Notes: generated by a model not told the origin, from the sequence alone. Counted from the first letter of the stretch, positions 10,234 through 19,605 are shown. The stretch: DNA of 64,000 nt from Rhizobium sp. NXC24 (GCF_002944315.1 NZ_CP024314.1:1178001-1242000); one strand, 5' to 3'. Made by a program: numbers and translations.

Positions 10234-10895
10234 GCCGGCGCCCTCCCCGGAAAGGCGGCGCCCCGGCGAAGGATCGTCTCGAGCCAGCGCATGAAGACGA
10301 CAAGGATAAGCGCCATGATGAAATATCCGATAAGCGTCAGCGAATAGATCCGGACGCTGTCCAAGGTGATGTTGCGCAGTTGCTGCGCCTGGAAAGTCAG
10401 GTCGCTGATCGAAATCAGCGACACCAGCGCCGTATCCTTCAGGTTCTGGACGGCGAGATTGCCGAATGGCGGCATCATCTCCACCACCGCCTGCGGCAGG
10501 ACGATATGGAAGAGCGTCTGCCCGTGCCCGAAGTTCAGGGCGCGCGCCGCCTCGTGCTGGGTATCGGGAACCGACTGCAGCGCACCGCGCACCACCTCGG
10601 CGCCATAGGCACCGATGTTCAGCGCCAGGCCGACGATGCCCGTCGTGATGGGATCGAAGGAGATCCCGATCAGCGGCAGCGCATAATAGAGCCAGAAGAG
10701 CTGCACCAGCAGCGATGTGCCCCGGAATATTTCTATGTAAACCAGCGCGATCCAGGAAAGCAGCCGGCCGCCGGCGAACCGCGCAAGGCCGGCCGCGAAA
10801 GCAAAGATTGCGCCGAGCAGCATCGAGGTGACGCCGATGATCGCCGTCACCTCTGCGCCCTTCAGCAGTGCTGGAAGATAATGGGTCCAGCTCAT
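10230..10895 (-). CDS. ehuC: Ectoine ABC transporter permease EhuC
   Basis: 221 residues from ATG 10895, placed nine bases after GGAGGT; a longer frame reaches 10925. Membrane segments and an EAA loop (EAARALNFGHGQTLFHIVLP) of the polar amino acid permease family. It pairs with EhuD. The gene lies 91 bases downstream of ehuB. Confidence 0.9.
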   Translation of the reverse strand: MSWTHYLPALLKGAEVTAIIGVTSMLLGAIFAFAAGLARFAGGRLLSWIALVYIEIFRGTSLLVQLFWLYYALPLIGISFDPITTGIVGLALNIGAYGAEVVRGALQSVPDTQHEAARALNFGHGQTLFHIVLPQAVVEMMPPFGNLAVQNLKDTALVSLISISDLTFQAQQLRNITLDSVRIYSLTLIGYFIMALILVVFMRWLETILRRGAAFPGRAPA

Positions 10896-10986
10896 GTCCG
10901 GGTCACCTCCGTCCGCAAGATGCAAGGGGCTGGTCGGCTAGGCCGTCGCCGATGGGCAAAGACCAAGCCGATGGATATTGCCGACC

Positions 10987-11847
10987 TCATTTGCCCGCGC
11001 ACAGGTCTTCCGTATTCTTGGTTCGCGCGGCCTCGACGCTTTCGGCGCTAAGTCCGTAGGACATCAGGATCTTCTTGTAGTCATCGGTCTTCTTGAAGGC
11101 GATGAGCGCCGTATTGAACGCCTTGTAGAGATCCTTGTCTTCAGGCCGGAAATCGAAGCCGCCATAGCTTCTGACTGACTTGCCTTCGATGACCGGATCG
11201 GTGAAGGGGGCCGCCTGCTCGACATTCGAGCCACCGCCTTGAACCAGCTTGGCGACCGTCAGCTCCGTTGCGGCATAGGCGTCAGCACGGCCGGTCTGGA
11301 TGGTCGAGAGCGCATCGGCATTGGCCTGGATCATGACGATCTGGGACTCCGGAATGCCGAGGCCATGGAAGAAATCGAGCTGATCGGCGCCCGAGACGAT
11401 CGCGACCTTGAGGGACGGATCCTTCTTGATGTCCTCATAGGAATGCAGCTTCTTCGGATTGCCCTTCGGCACCAGCAGGCCTTCGCCGTAGCTCGAGTTC
11501 GGCGTGGTGAACTGCACCTGCTTGCAACGCTCCGGGAGGATGTTCTGCTCGGCGGCGACGAAATCGAAGCGCTTGGCCTTCAGGCCGGGGATCAGCGATC
11601 CGAACGGCGTCACGGTCCAGTCGACCTCCTTCACGTCCATCGACTTCAGGACGGCAGCAGCAACATCAGGACCGATGCCCTTGGCAGCGCCGCTCTCGTC
11701 CATATAGCTGTAGGGAACCTCATTGGCGCTGGCGCCGCGGATATAGCCATCCTTCTTGATCTGCTCGAGGCTGGCGGCATGGGCGGAAGCGGCCAGGCCG
11801 ATGGTCAGACCCATGGCGGCAAGGCTGCGGTAAAAATTCGATCTCAT
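10987..11847 (-). CDS. ehuB: Ectoine/hydroxyectoine-binding periplasmic protein EhuB
   Basis: 286 residues with a signal peptide ending near ASAHA. The family 3 solute-binding fold shows YIRGASANEVPYSYMDESG at the ligand-binding lobe and a C-terminal DYKKIL helix. EhuB of S. meliloti binds ectoines with an aromatic cage; several Tyr and Phe residues in the first lobe could form one, but I did not align them. It is separated from eutE by a strong stem-loop and probably made in excess of the enzymes. Confidence 0.88.
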   Translation of the reverse strand: MRSNFYRSLAAMGLTIGLAASAHAASLEQIKKDGYIRGASANEVPYSYMDESGAAKGIGPDVAAAVLKSMDVKEVDWTVTPFGSLIPGLKAKRFDFVAAEQNILPERCKQVQFTTPNSSYGEGLLVPKGNPKKLHSYEDIKKDPSLKVAIVSGADQLDFFHGLGIPESQIVMIQANADALSTIQTGRADAYAATELTVAKLVQGGGSNVEQAAPFTDPVIEGKSVRSYGGFDFRPEDKDLYKAFNTALIAFKKTDDYKKILMSYGLSAESVEAARTKNTEDLCAGK

Positions 11848-11923
11848 CGTTCACTCCTCTGTGGTTGAATTCCGTCATCGGCTGTCCGGTTTTCCGGATC
11901 TTTGCCGTTAGCGGGGTGGTGAT

Positions 11924-11947
11924 CCGCGCCGCACTGTCGCGGCGCGG
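11924..11947 (-). promoter_or_regulatory. Intercistronic stem-loop between eutE and ehuB
   Basis: Perfect 9-base arms CCGCGCCGC / GCGGCGCGG with a 6-base loop, starting five bases after the eutE stop. No T-tract follows, so it is unlikely to be a full terminator. A processing or stabilising element that raises ehuB mRNA relative to the upstream enzyme genes is the likeliest reading; this is inference. Confidence 0.6.
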
Positions 11948-11951
11948 CAAT

Positions 11952-12971
11952 TCAGGGGGCCTCCGTCAAGGCCGCGACGACGGCGAGGCAATCCCCAGTG
12001 TTGATGAGGCCGGGGAAATGACGTGCGGCAAGAACGCCGTCCAGCGCCACCCGATAGTCAAAGGGTATTGATCCGGTGCGGCCGACCGGATGCACCCGGG
12101 CGATGATCTCTCCGGCCGCAACTATGTCGCCAAGATCCTTCACGGGTTCGAAAAGACCGTCTGCTTCGGCAAAGACGAAGCAATCGGAGGACGGCATGTC
12201 GAGCCACTGCGTTGTTCCCGTCTCCGGCGCGCCGGCAACGATACCGGCTTGCTTCAAGACGTTCAGAACGCCGCGCTTGGCAATGGAAGCCGTGCGTGCC
12301 GATATGGTTCCACCACCCGAAAGCTCGGTCGTCACAAAGACCTTGCCCATCTCCTCGGCGGTCGTGTCGTACATGCCGACTGCATCGATCTCGATCATCC
12401 GCATGGAATAGGGCGCGGAAAACGCGGCGACCGCATCGAAGCAGGCCTTTTCCTGTCGCTTGTCCGGCAGCGCATGGGCTGCGGCATACGGCAGGAAATC
12501 GAGCGTCCGGCCGCCCGAATGGAAGTCGAGCACGATGTCTGCCAGCGGCAGCAGGTATCGGGTGAAATAATCGGCGATCTTTTCCGTCACGCTACCGTCG
12601 GGCCGGCCGGGAAAGCTGCGATTGAGATTGCCCTTGTCGACCGGAGACGTGCGGGTACCGGCCTGAAACGCCGGATAATTCATCGCCGGGACGATAATGA
12701 CCCTCCCCTTGACCTCTTCCACCTTCAGCGTCCGGGCGAGATCGAAGAGCGCGACAGGCCCTTCATATTCATCGCCGTGATTGGCACCAGTCAAAAGCGC
12801 CGTCGGACCATCGCCGTTTTTGATGACGCAGACCGGGATCATGATCGAGCCCCAGGCGGAATCGTCACGCGACCAGGGCAGGCGCAGGTGACCATGTTGG
12901 ACGCCATCCCGATCGAAATCGACGGTCGGCGTTATGGGTGATGGGCGTGTGATCATTGTCATCATGTTCAT
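11952..12971 (-). CDS. eutE: N-alpha-acetyl-L-2,4-diaminobutyrate deacetylase (DoeB/EutE)
   Basis: 339 residues of the AstE/AspA zinc-dependent deacylase family. Zinc ligands are visible as NHGDE and the later DFHSGG. In ectoine catabolism this enzyme removes acetate from N-alpha-acetyl-diaminobutyrate produced by the adjacent hydrolase; in other bacteria the two form a complex. The gene lies nine bases after eutD. No strong ribosome binding site is seen at ATG 12971, so coupling to eutD is likely. Confidence 0.88.
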   Translation of the reverse strand: MNMMTMITRPSPITPTVDFDRDGVQHGHLRLPWSRDDSAWGSIMIPVCVIKNGDGPTALLTGANHGDEYEGPVALFDLARTLKVEEVKGRVIIVPAMNYPAFQAGTRTSPVDKGNLNRSFPGRPDGSVTEKIADYFTRYLLPLADIVLDFHSGGRTLDFLPYAAAHALPDKRQEKACFDAVAAFSAPYSMRMIEIDAVGMYDTTAEEMGKVFVTTELSGGGTISARTASIAKRGVLNVLKQAGIVAGAPETGTTQWLDMPSSDCFVFAEADGLFEPVKDLGDIVAAGEIIARVHPVGRTGSIPFDYRVALDGVLAARHFPGLINTGDCLAVVAALTEAP

Positions 12972-12980
12972 GCCGGCCGA

Positions 12981-14159
12981 TCACTTCACGACAAGTTTGC
13001 GGGGTACGTTGGACAGGCATTCGACACCGCTCTCGGTGATCACGATGCTTTCCGTGATCTCCATGCCCATGTCTTCCAGCCACAGCCCCGTCATGAAATG
13101 GAAGGTCATGCCGGGCTGCAGCTCCGTGCGATCGCCAGGGCGCAGGCTCATGGTGCGCTCGCCCCAATCCGGCGGATAGGACAGGCCGATCGGATAGCCA
13201 GTGCGGTTATCCTTGACGATCCCGTATTTCCTCAGCACCGCGAAGAAAGCGTTGGCGATGTCTTCGCAGGCGTTGCCGGGCTTGGCCGCGGCAAGGCCTG
13301 CCTCCATGCCTTCGAGCGTTGCCTTCTCGGCATCCAGAAAGGCTTGGGTCGGCTTGCCGAGAAAGACGGTTCGCGACAGCGGACAGTGATAGCGGCGATA
13401 GCAGCCTGCAATCTCGAAGAACGTCCCCTCGCCGCTCTTCATCGGCTTGTCGTCCCAGGTCAGATGCGGCGCGGACGCGTCGGCGCCCGATGGCAACAAC
13501 GGCACGATTGCAGCATAGTCCCCACCAAAGCCATCGACGCCACGGATACCGGCATCATAGATTTCGGCGACGAGATCGGATTTGCGGATTCCGGGCTCGA
13601 CTTTCTCGACGATCCGCTTGTGCATGGCGGCGACGATGCGGCCAGCCTTGCGCATATAGTCGAGCTCGGTCGGGCTTTTGACGGCGCGCTGCCAGTTGAC
13701 GAGCCCCTGGGCATCCTTGAAGCGGGCATTCGGCAGGTGCTTGACCAAGGAGGCATAGGCCGCAGCGGTGAACCAGTAATTGTCCATTTCGACGGCGATC
13801 GAGGCATTGGCCCAGCCGCGTTCCTCGATGATCTGTGACAGGAGATCCATCGGATGGCGTTCGGTCGACTGCACATAATGATCGGGATAGCCGATGATGT
13901 TGTCGTGGCTGAGATAGGCCGTGCGCTTGGCGCCGTTGGCATCCTGGCCGCGTCCATACCAGATCGGTTCGCCGGAACCGGGCACCAGCACGCACTGATG
14001 CACATAGAAGGACCAGCCGTCATAGCCCGTCAGCCAATGCATGTTGGACGGATCGGTCACGATGATGAGATCGATACCGGCCTTCTCCATGGCTCGCCGC
14101 GTCTTGGCAAGCCGATCGGCATATTCGGAGCGGGTGAAATTGAGGGTCGGTTCGCTCAC
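12981..14159 (-). CDS. eutD: Ectoine hydrolase (DoeA/EutD)
   Basis: 392 residues of the M24 creatinase/prolidase fold. N-terminal creatinase domain (MHWLTGYDGWSFY) followed by a pita-bread catalytic domain (FEIAGCYRRYHCPLSRT, MGMEITESIVIT). EutD opens the ectoine ring to N-acetyl-diaminobutyrate. ATG overlaps the eutC stop by ATGA. It is transcribed immediately before eutE, its functional partner. Confidence 0.9.
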   Translation of the reverse strand: MSEPTLNFTRSEYADRLAKTRRAMEKAGIDLIIVTDPSNMHWLTGYDGWSFYVHQCVLVPGSGEPIWYGRGQDANGAKRTAYLSHDNIIGYPDHYVQSTERHPMDLLSQIIEERGWANASIAVEMDNYWFTAAAYASLVKHLPNARFKDAQGLVNWQRAVKSPTELDYMRKAGRIVAAMHKRIVEKVEPGIRKSDLVAEIYDAGIRGVDGFGGDYAAIVPLLPSGADASAPHLTWDDKPMKSGEGTFFEIAGCYRRYHCPLSRTVFLGKPTQAFLDAEKATLEGMEAGLAAAKPGNACEDIANAFFAVLRKYGIVKDNRTGYPIGLSYPPDWGERTMSLRPGDRTELQPGMTFHFMTGLWLEDMGMEITESIVITESGVECLSNVPRKLVVK

Positions 14160-15172
14160 GCTGGGTCTCCTGATGCTTTTGTCGTTTCAATGGCTTGTCC
14201 CGCACCGGCAGCGACGGCGCGACGATGGGCAAGCGTGGCAATGGCCGTGTCCTGCACGCCCGTGCCGGTCAAATCGCAGAGCGTGATTGCCTCGCGTGAC
14301 CGACGGCCGGCGGCTTGGCCGCAAATGATGGCGCCCAGTTCGGGAAAGGTCGCATCTTCCCTCACAAGACCTGCAACGATGGCATGATGCAGTTCGCCGA
14401 GCCGGCGGGTCTGCTTCAGGCTATCGGCGACATAGGGAGCGGCCCGCAGGATCGCCTTTGGATCGATCTCGTTTTTGTGCTCCGCATCCGAACCTATGGC
14501 TGTGACGTGCTGGCCGGGCTCCAGCCAGGAGGCGTCGAGGATCGGTTTGTTGGACGGCGTGGTGGTGACGATGATGTCGGCGCCGCTGCAGGCCTGCTTG
14601 GCGTCAGCCTCGGCCGAAACCGGAAAACCGAGCTCAGTGGTAAGCTCATCAGCAAGCCGTTTGGCCTTTTCCGCATCGCGTGCCCAGATACGGGCAGCTT
14701 CGATCGGCCGTACCAAAGTCAATGCGCGAAGCTGCAAGCGTGCCTGCATGCCGGCGCCAAGGATTGCCGCGACCCGGGCATCCGGGCCGGCAAGATGTTT
14801 TGCGGCAACCGCGCCCGCGGCGGCCGTTCGCACATCGGTCAGATAACCGTTGTCGAGCAGAAGCGCTTCAACCAATCCGGTATGCGCCGAGAGCAGCATC
14901 ATCAGCCCGTTGGTGCTGGGCAGGCCAAGCGAGGGATTATTGAAAAAGCCAGGGCTTACCTTGATCGCGAAGCTGTCGACATCCGGTACATAGGCCGTCT
15001 TGACATCAACTTCGCCACGATGGGCGGGGATATCCAGCCGCATGATCGGCGGCATCTCCACCGCGTTGGTCGCCAAGGCCGCAAAGGCTTGTTCAACGCA
15101 TTCGACGGCGTCCGCGTCAAGCTGAACGATTTTGCGCAAATCACTTTCCGTCAGCACAAGCACGCGCGCCAT
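14156..15172 (-). CDS. eutC: Ornithine cyclodeaminase/mu-crystallin family protein EutC
   Basis: 338 residues from ATG 15172; the frame continues to 15412 but that part is antiparallel to eutB coding sequence and is rejected. Rossmann motif LGAGMQARLQLRAL and the family core VDVKTAYVPDVDSFAIKVS. EutC is thought to work with EutA and EutB in turning hydroxyectoine into ectoine; its exact chemistry is not established. Start overlaps the eutB stop (TGATG). Confidence 0.83.
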   Translation of the reverse strand: MARVLVLTESDLRKIVQLDADAVECVEQAFAALATNAVEMPPIMRLDIPAHRGEVDVKTAYVPDVDSFAIKVSPGFFNNPSLGLPSTNGLMMLLSAHTGLVEALLLDNGYLTDVRTAAAGAVAAKHLAGPDARVAAILGAGMQARLQLRALTLVRPIEAARIWARDAEKAKRLADELTTELGFPVSAEADAKQACSGADIIVTTTPSNKPILDASWLEPGQHVTAIGSDAEHKNEIDPKAILRAAPYVADSLKQTRRLGELHHAIVAGLVREDATFPELGAIICGQAAGRRSREAITLCDLTGTGVQDTAIATLAHRRAVAAGAGQAIETTKASGDPA

Positions 15173-16155
15173 CACCCCACCCCCGATTTGATGCCGTTGA
15201 CGATTTGGCGATGGACCACCGGATCGATGTTGCCACCTGAGACGACAATCGCCGTCGGGCCATCCGGTCTGATCTTGCCGGCAAGCAGCGCCGCGATACC
15301 GACCGCACCCGCGCCTTCGACGATTTCGCCTTCGACCGTCGCCGCATGGCGGATGCCGGCCGATATCTCGTCTTCGCTGAGCAGGATCACTTCGTCGAGA
15401 AGGTCGCGGCACATGGCAAATGTCAGGCGATTGTCGAGCTCGATGCCGCCACCCAGCGAATCCGCCAGGGTTTCGACCTCCTGGACTTCAAGCGGCGCAC
15501 CCGCGGCAAGGCTCGCCGCCATCGCCGCGCCCCGCTCCATCGATATACCGATGACCCTGGCCTGCGGCCGCTTGGCCTTGATGGCAGCCGCAACGCCCGA
15601 CGCCAATCCACCGCCTGACAGGGGCACGAGGACAAGCGCCACATCCGGCAGGGCATCCGCGATCTCGAGCCCGATGGTTCCCTGGCCAGCGATCACGTTG
15701 GCATCATCGAAGGGCGGCACGAAGCTCATGCCCTCCTCCCTTACCAAACGCTCGACCTCGCGCATGGCATCATCCTGGGATTGGCCGGCAATGCGCACCT
15801 CGGCTCCAAGGCTGCGGATCGCCTCGACTTTATTGGCGGGAACGAGCGCCGACAGGCAAATGATCGCCCGCGCACCCAATGCTGCGGCGGCGTGCGCGAC
15901 TGCTCTGCCGTGATTGCCCGTGGACGCCGTTGCCAACCCGCGCGAACGTGCCTCCTCGCTGAGGCAAAGGATCGCATTGGTCGCTCCGCGAAGCTTGAAG
16001 CTGCCGGTCGTTTGTTGATTTTCCAGTTTGAGAAATACGGATGCGCTGGATTGGCGGGAGAGCGCGTGCGAGCGCATCAACGGCGTACGGACGACCTGTC
16101 CGGCAATGCGTCGCCGTGCCTCTTCGATATCGGACAACGTCACCGTCGCGGTCAT
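15172..16155 (-). CDS. eutB: Threonine dehydratase-like PLP enzyme EutB
   Basis: 327 residues, fold type II PLP enzyme. Schiff-base Lys54 in SFKLRGATNAI, STGNHGRA phosphate-binding loop region, and the glycine-rich PLSGGGLASG. EutB is the first gene of the leftward operon and is assigned to hydroxyectoine breakdown. Canonical operons have eutA just upstream of it; here the next gene upstream is minE. Confidence 0.83.
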   Translation of the reverse strand: MTATVTLSDIEEARRRIAGQVVRTPLMRSHALSRQSSASVFLKLENQQTTGSFKLRGATNAILCLSEEARSRGLATASTGNHGRAVAHAAAALGARAIICLSALVPANKVEAIRSLGAEVRIAGQSQDDAMREVERLVREEGMSFVPPFDDANVIAGQGTIGLEIADALPDVALVLVPLSGGGLASGVAAAIKAKRPQARVIGISMERGAAMAASLAAGAPLEVQEVETLADSLGGGIELDNRLTFAMCRDLLDEVILLSEDEISAGIRHAATVEGEIVEGAGAVGIAALLAGKIRPDGPTAIVVSGGNIDPVVHRQIVNGIKSGVG

Positions 16156-16209
16156 CGCGCGGTCCGTCGCTCTGAAAATGCCATGATTGACGTCAGCACG
16201 ATTTCATAT

Positions 16210-16249
16210 CTCTTTCGCCACCGATGTTCATGACATCAGCGTGAAAGAG
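16210..16249 (-). promoter_or_regulatory. Operator-like nested dyad upstream of eutB
   Basis: CTCTTTC (16210-16216) and GAAAGAG (16243-16249) form a perfect inverted repeat whose centre coincides with an inner GATG/CATC pair around TCATGA. A TTGACA for the leftward strand lies at 16266-16261 with no clear -10. The dyad is 55-95 bases before the eutB ATG, the expected place for EnuR or AsnC control. Confidence 0.45.
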
Positions 16250-16467
16250 ACAAAAGATCATGTCAATCTTATTATTGTTTCATTACAATTATGAATAGCA
16301 TATGGCGCCTTTCTCGTGGCGCCAGCGATCTAATTCACCCCATGGGAACGCGGACATCGTCATCTTATCCGCGTTCCAAATCGAACTTCTCCGCCCTAAG
16401 CACGACCGGTGAGTTTAACCTGCCCGATCAAAACCTGCTGTCGGCTGGATCTATCGAAGCGTGCCCT

Positions 16468-16728
16468 TCACGCAGCCTGAACAACTGCATGCAGCGGGAT
16501 TTCAACGTCGATTTCCAACGTCGAGACGTGTTCGTTGCAATCCATCTTGACTTGCACCTTATCGCCGTCGAGCTGCACGTGCTTTGCTATCACGCCGAGG
16601 ATTTCCTCCCTGAGCAGCGATACCAGGTCCGAGCCTGCCGACGAGCGTTCGTGGGCAAGAAGCACCTGCAGGCGTTCTCTAGCCGCCGGTGCGGTTCTTT
16701 GTTTGCCGAAAAGACGAAAAATGTTCAT
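16468..16728 (-). CDS. minE: Cell division topological specificity factor MinE
   Basis: 86 residues. N-terminal amphipathic start MNIFRLFG, then the anti-MinCD helix ([14 protein letters not shown]) and the C-terminal topological specificity domain ending in IDVEIPLH. MinE drives MinD off the membrane and so sets the pole-to-pole oscillation that places the division site. ATG overlaps the minD stop (ATGA). Confidence 0.95.
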   Translation of the reverse strand: MNIFRLFGKQRTAPAARERLQVLLAHERSSAGSDLVSLLREEILGVIAKHVQLDGDKVQVKMDCNEHVSTLEIDVEIPLHAVVQAA

Positions 16729-17540
16729 GCCGCCCTCCGTCCGAATATCTTGCCGAAAATGTTCCGCTTCTCGCCGGGAATCGTGATCGGCAGAACTTCG
16801 CCTGTAAGCCGGCGAGCGGCATCGAAGTAAGCCATGGCAGGTGCGCTGCGGCTATCGGCCAGCGTGACAGGGGCGCCGATGTTGGAGGCGCGCAGGACAT
16901 CCATGCTTTCCGGAACGATGCCGAGGAGCGGAATGGAAAGGATCTCCAGAACGTCGTCGACCTTGAGCATGTCGCCGCGCTCTGCGCGGTTGGCGTCGTA
17001 GCGGGTCAGGAGCAGGTGCTTCTCGATCCGCTCGCCGCGCTCGGCTTTGGCCGTCTTGGCATCCAGCAAGCCGATGATGCGGTCCGAATCGCGCACCGAC
17101 GAGACTTCCGGATTGGTGACGACCACTGCCGTATCCGCGTGGCGCATGGCCAGAGTAGCGCCGCGTTCGATCCCTGCGGGGCTGTCGCAGATGATCCAAT
17201 CGAAGTGTTGCTTCAAATCGTTGATGACGCGCTCGACACCCTCGGCAGTCAGGTTGTCTTTGTCGCGGGTTTGCGAGGCCGGCAGCAGGAACAGCGTATC
17301 CAGCCTCTTATCGCGGATCAGCGCCTGGGGGAGCTTGGCGTCGCCATGTATGACATTGATCAGATCGTAGACGACTCTACGCTCCGCCCCCATGACGAGG
17401 TCGAGATTTCGCAGCCCGACGTCAAAATCGACGACAACGACCTTATCATTTCTCTGCGCCAGAGCCGCTCCAAGCGCGGCGGTCGAGGTCGTCTTGCCAA
17501 CCCCGCCCTTGCCTGACGTGACTACGATGACTTTCCCCAT
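16725..17540 (-). CDS. minD: Septum site-determining ATPase MinD
   Basis: 271 residues. Deviant Walker [11 protein letters not shown] at the N-terminus, switch residues [10 protein letters not shown], and [11 protein letters not shown]. The C-terminal amphipathic membrane-targeting helix is [10 protein letters not shown]. It recruits MinC to the membrane and is released by MinE. The gene is 32 bases after minC and coupled to minE. In rhizobia minCDE is commonly carried on a secondary replicon. Confidence 0.96.
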   Translation of the reverse strand: MGKVIVVTSGKGGVGKTTSTAALGAALAQRNDKVVVVDFDVGLRNLDLVMGAERRVVYDLINVIHGDAKLPQALIRDKRLDTLFLLPASQTRDKDNLTAEGVERVINDLKQHFDWIICDSPAGIERGATLAMRHADTAVVVTNPEVSSVRDSDRIIGLLDAKTAKAERGERIEKHLLLTRYDANRAERGDMLKVDDVLEILSIPLLGIVPESMDVLRASNIGAPVTLADSRSAPAMAYFDAARRLTGEVLPITIPGEKRNIFGKIFGRRAA

Positions 17541-17572
17541 CTTGCTCTCCTCTGTCGTGGCCGGCTGCCGGC

Positions 17573-18310
17573 TCAGATAAGTTTCTCTGCCATGATCGCA
17601 TCGCCTTCGAGCCAGAGCTGAACAGCCTGTCCGCGAAGGTTGGGGGCCATGTCTTCTGCCATTTTGTAAATACCGTCGATCGCGACCAGCTCCGCCTCAA
17701 GCTTCCGGCAGAAGATGCGCGCCGATGCGTTTCCGATCGAACCCGCCATGGCTCGGCCGCGCAAGCTGCCGTAGATGTGCACCGACCCGCCCGCGATGAT
17801 TTCCGCACCGGAAGAAACCGATCCGATAACCGTGACATCCCCTTCGGGGAAGATCACCGACTGACCCGAACGCACCGGTTCCCTGATGACGATGGACTGC
17901 ATTGCCGGCCGGGTCTCGGGAGCCGCCGGTCTGCTGCGCACCTCGACGACTGGCTCCTGCACCGGAACCTCGTTTACAGGCACCTCGATATCGGAAACCG
18001 GCCGACCGCCTTTGAGCGCGGGAGGCATACCCGGACCGAGGATTGAAGGGCGCGCGCCCTCGATACCCATGATGCTGACATTGCGCCGAGCAAGTTCCCC
18101 GATCAGATCCTTCAACCCCGATCGGTCGATCGACAGATCCGTGAGGTCGAGCACGACAGGGCGCCCCAAAAAGAAGCCCGCCGAACGCGCGGCGAGATCA
18201 TCCAGCCTGATCAACCAATCATCGATGGGAAGATCCGGGGAAAGCATGACCGCCAGGAAGGAACGGCCTTTGATGCGGATCGAGCGAGCGTCTGTTAGCA
18301 CTTTGGTCAT
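17573..18310 (-). CDS. minC: Septum site-determining protein MinC
   Basis: 245 residues from ATG 18310 (MTKVLTDARSIRIKGRSFLA), the start conserved in rhizobial MinC; the frame opens at 18478 with unrelated residues. N-terminal FtsZ-inhibiting domain, proline- and valine-rich linker (VPVNEVPVQEPVVE), then the beta-helical MinC C domain (GSVSSGAEIIAGGSVHIYG, GRAMAG) that binds MinD. First gene of the minCDE operon. Confidence 0.94.
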   Translation of the reverse strand: MTKVLTDARSIRIKGRSFLAVMLSPDLPIDDWLIRLDDLAARSAGFFLGRPVVLDLTDLSIDRSGLKDLIGELARRNVSIMGIEGARPSILGPGMPPALKGGRPVSDIEVPVNEVPVQEPVVEVRSRPAAPETRPAMQSIVIREPVRSGQSVIFPEGDVTVIGSVSSGAEIIAGGSVHIYGSLRGRAMAGSIGNASARIFCRKLEAELVAIDGIYKMAEDMAPNLRGQAVQLWLEGDAIMAEKLI

Positions 18311-18579
18311 CTGTGTAAATATTTCGTTGACCCTGTGTACCGCCGCTATGGTTAACAAATGGTTAACGCAACAGGGATGGCGCCCAGCATTGCCTCGCCC
18401 TCCTGCCGATTTTATTGTTAAGTTTCCGACACTTGCAGAAATGACCATCGATCGGGCCTGCGTTAATGAAGGCACCAAAATTTAAAGCGGCCACGAGAAC
18501 TCATCGCTTACCGGAGCGCCGAAAGAGGCCAATTGGCCGCTTGGTGCGAAAGCGTGAGCAAATCGTCTTCCGACTCAGC

Positions 18580-19284
18580 TCAATGATTTGGTAGCGCGGC
18601 TGGTTTTCCGAACAAAAAACCCTGCACATGAGTCGCGCCTGATGCGCGAGCGGCATCCAGGTGCTCGTTCTTTTCGATGCCTTCGGCAACGATGATCGGG
18701 GCGACGCAAGATGCAAATCCGACCAGATATTGCAGGCTGCTCTGTCCCTTTTCTGAGGTCCGCACATTCCGCACCAGCGAAGCGTCGATCTTGATTATAT
18801 CGGCCGGGACCGTCAGCAGTCGCGCAGGCGTGGCCATACCCGCTCCGAAGTTGTCGATCGCCACCCGGCAGCCGAGCGCGCGAACGGCTGCCAACCTCTC
18901 GACGCCCTCACCCACCAGTGGGTAAGTTTCCGTGATCTCCAGCACAAGTCGCGGAGCGAGTTCCGAATGGCGCTCGATTTGCCGGAGCATTTGTTTCCAG
19001 TGATCTGTGACAGCCAAATTGGCGGCGGAAATGTTGCATCCGAGTACGAGATTTGGATCCCGAGCCAAGTTCGCCAGAATCAAGTCCAGCATGCGCGCAT
19101 CAAGATCGAAGGACGCGAGGGAGGATTCCAAATAGGGCGCAAAGGATGCAGCACGATGGACAACGCCACGGGCATCCGCAATCCGGGCAAAGCACTCCCA
19201 ATAGAGCACCTTTTCCGGAACATCGATTTGGCTGACCTTCTGTGCGGCGAAACTCAGTCCGCGATCGGAAACAGCCTTGGACAT
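18580..19284 (-). CDS. EAL-domain protein, probably degenerate
   Basis: 234 residues, one EAL domain with no sensor or membrane part. The signature reads ECFAR instead of E-A/V-L, and the metal-binding DDFG motif reads IDNFGAG, so the second Asp is Asn. NISAANL, EITET, KIDASLV, VAEGIE and QGFLFGKP are kept. Active c-di-GMP phosphodiesterases need both aspartates, so this one may bind rather than cleave c-di-GMP. It lies beside the partner-switching operon and has the same orientation. Confidence 0.8.
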   Translation of the reverse strand: MSKAVSDRGLSFAAQKVSQIDVPEKVLYWECFARIADARGVVHRAASFAPYLESSLASFDLDARMLDLILANLARDPNLVLGCNISAANLAVTDHWKQMLRQIERHSELAPRLVLEITETYPLVGEGVERLAAVRALGCRVAIDNFGAGMATPARLLTVPADIIKIDASLVRNVRTSEKGQSSLQYLVGFASCVAPIIVAEGIEKNEHLDAARASGATHVQGFLFGKPAALPNH

Positions 19285-19605
19285 AGTGAGGAATACCTCC
19301 AGCGATGCTATTCCCAGTCATTGTTTTCGACTGTGGCAGGCCGCCAAATCGTTGGCGCGTACGTCCTTACACGGAAACCTACAACCGAACGGCGTCGTCG
19401 GGTTATTTGAATTTCGTATGTTAGTAACTTATAAGTACATCGGGACGACTAATGGTGTCAAATCCTCAATCACTGCGAGCTTTTATGCAACCTTTCTTTT
19501 GCGTCGAAAGGCGGCCCGTGTTCCTTGTCCACAAGCAATCGGTCACCTAAAGCTTACACGATTCGGTCTTCCAAGACAGAATCAGAGGCCGCCAGCATTG
19601 CGTAG
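19285..19605. other. Intergenic, no supported gene
   Basis: About 320 bases between the partner-switching operon and the EAL gene. It must hold the EAL promoter, but no clear -35/-10 pair, terminator or small gene was recognised. Confidence 0.4.

Noticed and set aside
15173..15412. 80-residue N-terminal extension of EutC
   Set aside because: It is antiparallel shadow of eutB, Arg-rich and unlike the family; ATG 15172 overlaps the eutB stop.
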